Below, one piece after another: positions 53,476 through 62,400 of a stretch of DNA of 64,000 nucleotides (the first letter of the stretch is position 1; each line of letters opens with the position of its first letter). Origin of the DNA: JAMLHH01 sp037189845 (GTDB taxonomy: Bacteria > Bacteroidota > Bacteroidia > Chitinophagales > JADIYW01); assembly GCA_037189845.1 (NCBI GenBank), contig JBBCIS010000003.1, positions 900,423 to 964,422 of the forward strand. The letters are read 5' to 3'. The translations under genes and the position numbers were made by a program. The notes below the pieces were generated by a model that did no database searches, was not told the DNA's origin, and worked only from the letters and a program-made list of their open reading frames with translations.

Positions 53476-56400
53476 ATGAAGATTGCCGGTTTAAAATTCA
53501 TGCACATAGTAAAGAGCTTTACTATAGCAAAAAAATGGAGGAGTGTATATGATCTGATATACAACCTGACAGGAATTACATTGGCAAGGGAGGCTATATA
53601 TAAATTTTCTCTGCTGCTATCAGTAGCTTTGATTCCGCTACTGACATTCGGTGATGAAACCGGATACTATAAGCTAGAGCTAAATAAGTCCGAAGAGACG
53701 GTCGTATTTGTTTTTGATAAAAAATGTTCGGATCCTGTTATTACTATTGAAAAAATAAGTATCGGTGATCTTGCTATGGATGTTCCTTCAGAGAATTCTT
53801 TCGGATCAATAAAAATATGGCAAAATCCAGTTATGAAAGAATACCTTGGAGTGCCCTTTAATATGGTATTAGAGAAATGTGGAGTAACCGGCCTTTCTCG
53901 TAAAGATAGAATTAAAATATCAGGAACCATTCATTTTTCCGGTAACGGTTGTCAGTCACAAGAAATAGAATGGGAGCATTCTATTCCTTTATCACAATGG
54001 CTTGAGAATAAAACCACTCCTGTTGTTATAACAAAAAACCGGAATAACATCCTTGCGGTGATCCGGTTTGATGTCAAGCAGAGCTTTACAAGCTTATATA
54101 GCGGCATCATGCAACCATGCAGCGGAACTACTCCCAAAGTTGTTTCGGCAACTACTTTTCCCAACAATCTGTCTGTGAAGTGGTGGGAAAAGACAGGAAG
54201 CTCCTACGAAGAAATGACTGGTCTTCCAAACGCTTACGTTAATAGTCTGGAAGAAGGAATATACAAAGTCACAGCTGAAGTCAACGGATGTACACTGGAA
54301 AGTCCGATAGTAGTAGCCGCCGGCGGAGTTCCTCCGGTGAATTTAGGAGCATCTGAACAAGATAAATGTGAAGGAGAATACATTACGCTGACCAGCGGAT
54401 TGAATACTGCCCAGCAGACAGGCTTGTCATTTGCCTGGCAAAAAGAAGTCAACGGACGCTGGGAACCTGAAATATTGTCAAAAGGGCAGCAGCTGACAAC
54501 TATAGTACCCGGTAAGTATAAGCTCATTGCTTCCAACATGGCAAATTGCAGCAGTGAAGCTATCGTGGAGGTGATTGACAGACCGAAGCCGCAACCCGCA
54601 TTTGAACATCCGGTTGTAGAGCTGGACTGGGATGAAAATGTATTGTTAGAGGTAAAAAATCTGGGCTCGCACGATATCGCCCGGTGGATGAACGGGGTGG
54701 AGGCTAATTCGATAGTAGTAGATGAACCCGGGAGGTATAGCGTACTGGTGACCAATCAGTATGGTTGCAGTACACCGGCGTCTGTAAAAGTATTGCTGAA
54801 AGACGAGCAGACCCCTATAGCAGTTCATGATGGCAAAAACGGAGAGCGTCTGCTGGATCAATTGGATCTGAATGAGGTCAATAAGGGTACCTGGACTTCA
54901 CTGAAAGTAAAAGATATAACCAGCTACAGGACATTTGACAAGCATCAGTATAGTGCTGTTGTTAGTTTGCTGTATAACAGAACGGAGCACACAGATCTGC
55001 AGCCAGTGTCTGAATTTGAGGCAGATATGGTACAGGTCCATTATAAAATAGAATATGCACCCGGAAGCAACCATGCATCAAAAGACGGAACACTTTATCT
55101 TTCGCTGACAGAGCAGACTCCTGTCTATCAGGCACTCAATGTGCATGAGGGAATGGCAGAGATGTCCTTATATGTGACCCGGATCAGCTTTTACAAAAAC
55201 ACGACCGAAGTGGTTCCTTCAGAGCAGTTTCAGAAAGATTTCAGACTGGAGCTGAACAATAAGATACTCTTCCGGCCGAAGATGATCACCGATGCAGCCA
55301 TTACACATTTTGATCATAAATTTTTAAATGACGGATCTGTACGTTTTCACTGGGAGCATTTTCACAGCGCTTATGAATATGAGCTGGAATATGTTTTTAT
55401 AGATAAATATACAGCAGTACCCTCCGGCACGGAAGCTTATAACAGATTGTTCTCTGCCCAGGGAGTCAGGGTCAGCACTTATGACACGTATTATGATCTC
55501 TTCCCTACTTTTCCGGAAGGTCAGCTGTATTACAGAATTCGTCCGGTAGGGCGGCACATCTATTCCGATCCTGAAACATACGCATTCGGATTGTGGAGCA
55601 CACATAAGACCATCAATATTGCTTCCGGAGGAAATATCGCTCCTTTTGAGGCTGCCCGTAACTGGGAGAAAACGCTCACTTTCGCAGAAGGCGGCAAGAA
55701 GAAAGAGATCATTACTTATTATGATAAAATGTTGCGGCCTCAGCAGGTGGCTACTCATTTAAGCTCAGATAAGCTCACCCTTTTTGCAGAGACATTGTAC
55801 GATTATGAAGGCCGCCCGGTAGTGAATGTATTGCCGGTGCCTTTTATGGATAATGAGGGACTTAAATACAGAAGTAATTTAACCAAAAGTGCAACAGCCC
55901 CTTCCGTTAATTATTCAAAAGCAGATTTTGATTTTGAATCTCAGTTGCAGAGAAAAGTATATGGGCAAAGCGGAGCGGGAATGTACTACTCACAACATAA
56001 CCATTTATTGAGTACATATAAAAAAGCGGATCTGAGCAGAATACCGGATGCAAATGGTGCCGTGACCACACAGGTAAGATATTCACTGGACGCAACTGGA
56101 AGGACGGTTGCTCAATCAGGAGTAGGCGAAACCTTTGCCCTGAATGATGAGCAAAAACGATTCAGCAGAATGTTTTACGGAACTCCGTCGGGCACGGAGC
56201 TCAGAAGGATGTTTGGCAGCAATGTAGGCCAATCCGTTTTTTACAAAAAAAATATGGCGGTAGATCCCAACGGGCAGATCTCCATTTCTTATGTGGATAT
56301 GAAAGGCAATACGATCGCCACCTGTCTGGCAGGAGCAGAACCTGAAAACCTGGAACAATTAGACAATTACAGATCAGAAGGCGGCTTCACGATCAGCCTG

Positions 56401-59400
56401 AATGAAAATAATAAGATAGATGAAGCTGCTATGCAGAGTGTGACGCATACCACCATCCTCAATACCCATCTCGGTGAGTACAGCTTTTCATACGATCTGA
56501 CCGGTATCATCAATAAAGCTGCTACCGGCTCATTTGAAGAACAGCCGGTCTGTGCTGCCTGTATTTATGATCTGGAAATTGCGATCACGGATCCGGACGG
56601 CAAACCGGTCGCATTGGAGTGGGGAGGTATCCAGCCTGAAGACAATCCTTATGTATACAGAAAAAAAATAGAGCCTGCCGCCGTGTTGGAAGAATGCCCG
56701 GTCGGCAATACATATTCCGTGGCTCCGGTAACTTTTACCGCTGAGTTCAATGACTTAGGTAATTATGTGGTAACTAAGAAGCTGACGTTGTCAGACGGAG
56801 TCATAGAAGCGCTTATTGAGCAGGCTGCATCAGAGATACTACCTGTTTATGAGACCTTCCTGGAAGATGCTGCCAACAGTATTACTGAAGAGGTGAATCC
56901 ATGTACCTGTGAAGGAAGATGCGGCATATATGTAGAGGAGCTGATGAAGGATTTTAATCCCCAGCAGGAAATGTCTGAATCCGAATACAGGGAAATGAAG
57001 CTACTGGAATGTATGGCGTCCTACTGTGCGGATCCGGATTTGTCTGAAGAGCTGTTCTCAAAAGTAGCAGAAAGTGAATGCGAAGGGATCTTGGAACAGA
57101 TCAAAAGCCAGCTCGCTCCGGGAGGTCCGTTTTTTGAATCTGTTAGCTGCCAGTCTGCCACTTATGAATTGCTGAGCGATTATGATCCGGGTGCAGATTC
57201 AGAATTTACAGCAGCTTATTATGAGGAGCTGCTGCAATCGCTGGATGGTAAAACCAGCTCAGAGATTGAAGAAATCCTTGCCGCAAAATGGGATGACAAC
57301 ATTGCAACACTTTTTGCACCCCGCCACAGAGAGTATGGTCATTACAGCTTTTGTACAGATAAGGGAATCAGGCTGAATATATACCAGTATGCTATGGAAA
57401 CGCCGGCAGATTGGGATGCTGCTAAAACAGCCGGGTTCATAGCTGTAAATGGCGCACCATACGGCTCCAGTCCGGATCCCGTCACTGAGATCGTTCCTGA
57501 TTTTGTCAGCCAGCATCTGAAAATCGTAGTAGGAAAAAATTCATCAGGAAATGATGTCGAATACAATATATGGGAGGCGTTGGCTTATGAAGACAACAGC
57601 ACGTCACAACCCTTAAAAACGTTCAGAGAATATGTTTTCAAGGATGTGGAAAGTGTCAGGGATGATCTGGCTGTTCTGTTGCCCCATAACGATGACCCTG
57701 ATAAGCTGGCGAAGCTCAAAAAACAAAAATGGGAGCTCTACAAAAGTCTGTATCAGGCAAAAAGATATGCGCAGATCGTTCAGTATAAAAAGAACAATGG
57801 CATTACTTTTTATGATGATGTAGATGAAAATTTTATTGTAGAAGATCTGTCTGAAATGATGGATTTTGAATTTGTACGGGATCACCACCAGGATATTGCC
57901 GGTGATGTATGCCGCTCTGCCTGTAATGGAAATGCCCGGATGTGGATGGGTATGCTGGCAGTCCAGTGCCCTGCGCTGAATGAAGTTTTTGAAAGCGATG
58001 ACCCTGGCGATATAGCTCTTATAGAAGGCATGATTGCTGATATGCAGGAGATCTGCCAGACCAATTGCGGCAACGGATATCTCAATCCTATGGGCTTTCT
58101 GCATCCCGAAGATGAAACCATACGTCAGCAGCAGATAGAAGAGATCATGGCATTGCTCGATGAATGGCTGGTTCCGGAAACTGTGGAACCTCAGGACGAG
58201 TTTACGTGTGTGATATCTGCTGAAACGCTGGAGCAGATCTTTCCGAAGTTACAATACGAATATGTGGGCAGTGAGCAAAAGTCCGACCATCTGAATTACC
58301 TGCTGGCACTCTTTGCATTCAGTGCGGTACATACCGGACACCTATACATAGGAGAGCAATCGGATTACACTTATACTTCTAATGATAGATGTGAAAGTGG
58401 CCAGTTTATTCCTTTGAATTTAAATGACTTTTGGGGAAATTTGGCTTTTGAAGTATTAACAGAAAAGGTAGATGAGGAATTCAAAGAAATACTAAGGGGA
58501 AAAGTGATAGCAGAGAATGGTATCAGTTTTAAACATGGAAGATGCTCCAGTAAGGATATAAATCCATTCAGATTAGCCATGTGGTTTTATTATCCCGAAA
58601 ACCATCAATATTCTATGACGTCCACCCGTGTGGCTAACGGAATTGATATAGATATTAATTTGTTGAAATGTTATGATCAGATGGGCAACCTGGTAGAAAC
58701 AGGCTGCAGCAGCTGTAAATCAGAAATTCGTTATTACGATGGGGAAGGTATCGTTCAGAACGTCAGCGATAATGGTGCAGTCATCGGCTTTGGAAATAAA
58801 GCAACCGCCGATAAATTAGGCATTCCTTTCTTTACAGATCATGAAGATCTGGTAGAAATGATAGAAGAAAATTATCAGCATTACCAGGGAATGGAATTGA
58901 TCTTGGATCCGAGTTTTTCACATGGATACTCTGCCACCATGCCGGATCCTTTCTCTTTTTCCGGTACTGTGACACTGGTGGAATGGGAGATCAGCAATAC
59001 TACAGTTTCTATAGGGCAGACAGTCAGTGATATGGATGATATTATCGCCATTCTGAATGCAGAAGATCCTGATGGCGGCTGGTATCACCGCGAAGAAATA
59101 GATGGGGCATTGAAAATTTACGGTGGTATTCCGGGACAGCATTACGGTGATCTGAAAGTCAATACGCCTGCCGGTATACAATATATTGAATTTGAATTGC
59201 ATGAGGCAGATCCTGACCAGGTGCTGAAAACATTTGGTAATCTGGGTGATGTCAATACGCAGAGAAGCCTTGATGGTCTCAGTCCGATATCTCTCAGCTA
59301 TACTCCGGAAGATATCAATCCATTACTGGAAGCATATTTTGAGAATCTGGAGATAGAAAATGAAGATGCCTGTGCCTGTGAAAAAAGGCTTACTTTGAGT

Positions 59401-62400
59401 GGTGATGAAGTTAACTATTGCTATTTTCCGGATCGCATGGGCTGGTTTCCCTGTTCGGAGATATCCTGTGCCGGTGCTGCTGAAAACCGGTGCAGCGGCG
59501 TGGATTTTTACAACCTGACACCGGCTCAGAGCCATGTCTATGATTTCAGCTATTACTATATTATATCCAATATTCCGCATTCCTGTGATCAGGTTGTATA
59601 TCCTGCATCAGGGATAGGAAGATATGCTGTAGAGCTCGTATGCGATGAAGAAGATGATCAAGTCTGCGTGGATCTTGGGCTGACAGAAGGCGTGAGAAGG
59701 ATAGAAGACCCCTGCTTTATCTGTCCGGGTGCTATCCCCACAGAAGCTCAATGGCTGGAATCCTGTATGAATGAAGCTAGACAAAATGCAAAAGACCGGG
59801 CTAAAATCATCTATCAGAATATGGTGGATGCGCTCAAAGATGAGCTGTACAGTGATTTATTCAATCAATGCATGTCCGGTCTGAATGAGAATTTCAACTA
59901 TACCGGTCAGAATGGCCAGTATCACTATACTTTGTATTATTACGATCAGGCTAACAACATGGTGCAGACCGTACCGCCGGAAGGAGTAGATCTGCTGGAT
60001 GCAGCATACTTTACAGACGGGGAATTAAATACTGTGAAAGAACCGGAGCATCGCATGAGGACGACCTATCAATACAACTCGCGGGGACAGACCGTCCGCC
60101 AGATCAGCCCGGATGGTGGTGAATCCAGATCCTGGTACAATAGGCTCGGACAACTCCGGTTCTCGCAGAATGCCCGGCAGGCTGACAGCAATAAATATTC
60201 TTTTACCATCTATGATAAGCAGGGGCGGATCTCATTTGTAGGAGAGTATGACAATAGAATTCTCAACAAAACAATGGATGATATGCTGGGCCTTATGTCC
60301 ACTTTCCCGCTGGAAAACAATGAGCTGAATGAATACTGCAGCCAGATCACGGAGACACAGTATGACTACAGCAGGATTCCGGGACTGCCTTCGGGTGAGC
60401 ACCTGAGGAACAGGGTAGCAGCATCTGTTTATTATGATCGCCCGGATGAGCGGCCGGCCACTTCCAGCTCTTCACCCAGGTACAGAGCAGCATTGTATGA
60501 TTATGACGAGATCGGCAATGTCAGAAACATCTGGCAGGTGTATAAGGAAGCCGGAGCTGATCAGCTTCGTAAGTTCCTCGTTTCTTATGATTTTGACCTG
60601 TACAGCGGCAAGGTCAATAAGGTAATGTTCAAAGATAACAACAGGCCTGAAGGTCTGAAAGGGGGATATTTTACCCACAGGTATGAGTATGACAGCGACA
60701 ACAGGATCACGGCTGTCTTTTCTTCCAGAGATGGCTATATAGAGCAGTGCGAAGCCCGGTACTTCTATTATCCGCATGGTCCGCTGGCACGTGTGGAGCT
60801 GGGGCATGACCAGGTGCAGGGCATTGATTACGCTTATACGCTGCAGGGATGGCTCAAGTATATCAACAAGCCTGATGACGGCAGCTATACAGATGTTCCC
60901 AATCCTTTGCACGAGTATACAGGTATTCCTGAATACAGCGTGATGCTCGGTTATTTCAAAAATGATTATACGCCTATCGGCGGCAATGCTCTCTCGGAAG
61001 AGATCTGGACTACAGCAGAAAATCATTATGCAACAGATCCGTTGAACCTGAAGCAGCATGCCAGGGAACTTTACAACGGCAATATCGCCTGGATGCAGAC
61101 CGGCATCGGCCAGTCACTGGATGTCAGGTACGGCTCTCCCTCGCCTGCGTTGTCTGCCGGAATGCAAACCAATAACGGCACACAGATCATGGCATATAAC
61201 TATGATCAGCTCAACAGGATCGAAGGAGCACAGACTTATGGAATGAGCGGCAGTCAGCTGGCTTATAAAGGTTCTTATGATGAGACATACAGCTACGATG
61301 CCAACGGCAATATTAAGCACCTGACCAGATATGCACTGGGTGCTGCCGGAGATCCTGTACAGATAGACAATTTTACCTACAATTACAATCTGACAAGCGG
61401 TCCTCCCTCGAAAAAAATCAACAATCAACTCAATTTCGTAGAGGATCACATCACGTCATACGCTGCGCTCGAAGAGGATGCGCATGATATAAAAAACGGG
61501 CAGACTGCAGATAATTATGAGTACGATAAGATTGGCAATCTGACCCAAGATCGGCAGGAAGGCATAGATAAAATCATCTGGAATGTCTACGGCAAAATAT
61601 CAGAAATACACTATAAGTCGGAAACAGACAAGCCGGATCTGGCGTTCCTTTATGATCCTACCGGCAACCGTGTAGCGAAAATTGTCATTCCAAAAGATGA
61701 AAACAAAAAATCCGATACCACCTGGTATGTCAGAGATGCGCAGGGCAATGTCCTGTACACGGAAAATATCAGCCACAAATATCCTGCATCACAGCCGGAA
61801 GAATCTCATATTGCTGAAGAATACCATTTGTACGGCTCGTCCCGTATCGGGATGATACAGGACCGGTATATGGCCGGTGGGGCTCCTGCGGTCGGAGAGC
61901 CGGGTGACCATTACCTGGTGCTGGGCCGCAAGCGTTTTGAGCTGAACAACCACCTGGGCAACGTGCTTGCCACTGTGAGCGACCTGCCTGTCGGTTCAGC
62001 AGACGGGCTGTATATGTCTGACCTGCTGATGACGCAGGATTACTATCCGTTCGGGATGCTGATGCCGGGCCGGAGCTATGAAAAAGGCCAGTGTGTGGAA
62101 ACAGTGGCTGAGGGCAGCGGCAGGCTGCATACCGGTAATGATTTTAATGCAGAAGAAAGCTCTGCGGATAAAAAAGGCATCAGCGACTGGACGAGCCGGC
62201 TGTTCCTGGCATCCCACTTTAACCAGTTGAGGCTGGGCAGGCTGGACTGGTATGACCGGTCCGGATCGGGGGCTTCAGAGGGGACGCTGAAGCTGAGCAC
62301 AAAGCTGTTCAATGGTGTCAATATCACCATGGGTGTAAAAGACCTGGGATTTGTGCCGGCAGGCGGCTACCGGATATCGATGGATATGTTCGGGGCAGAG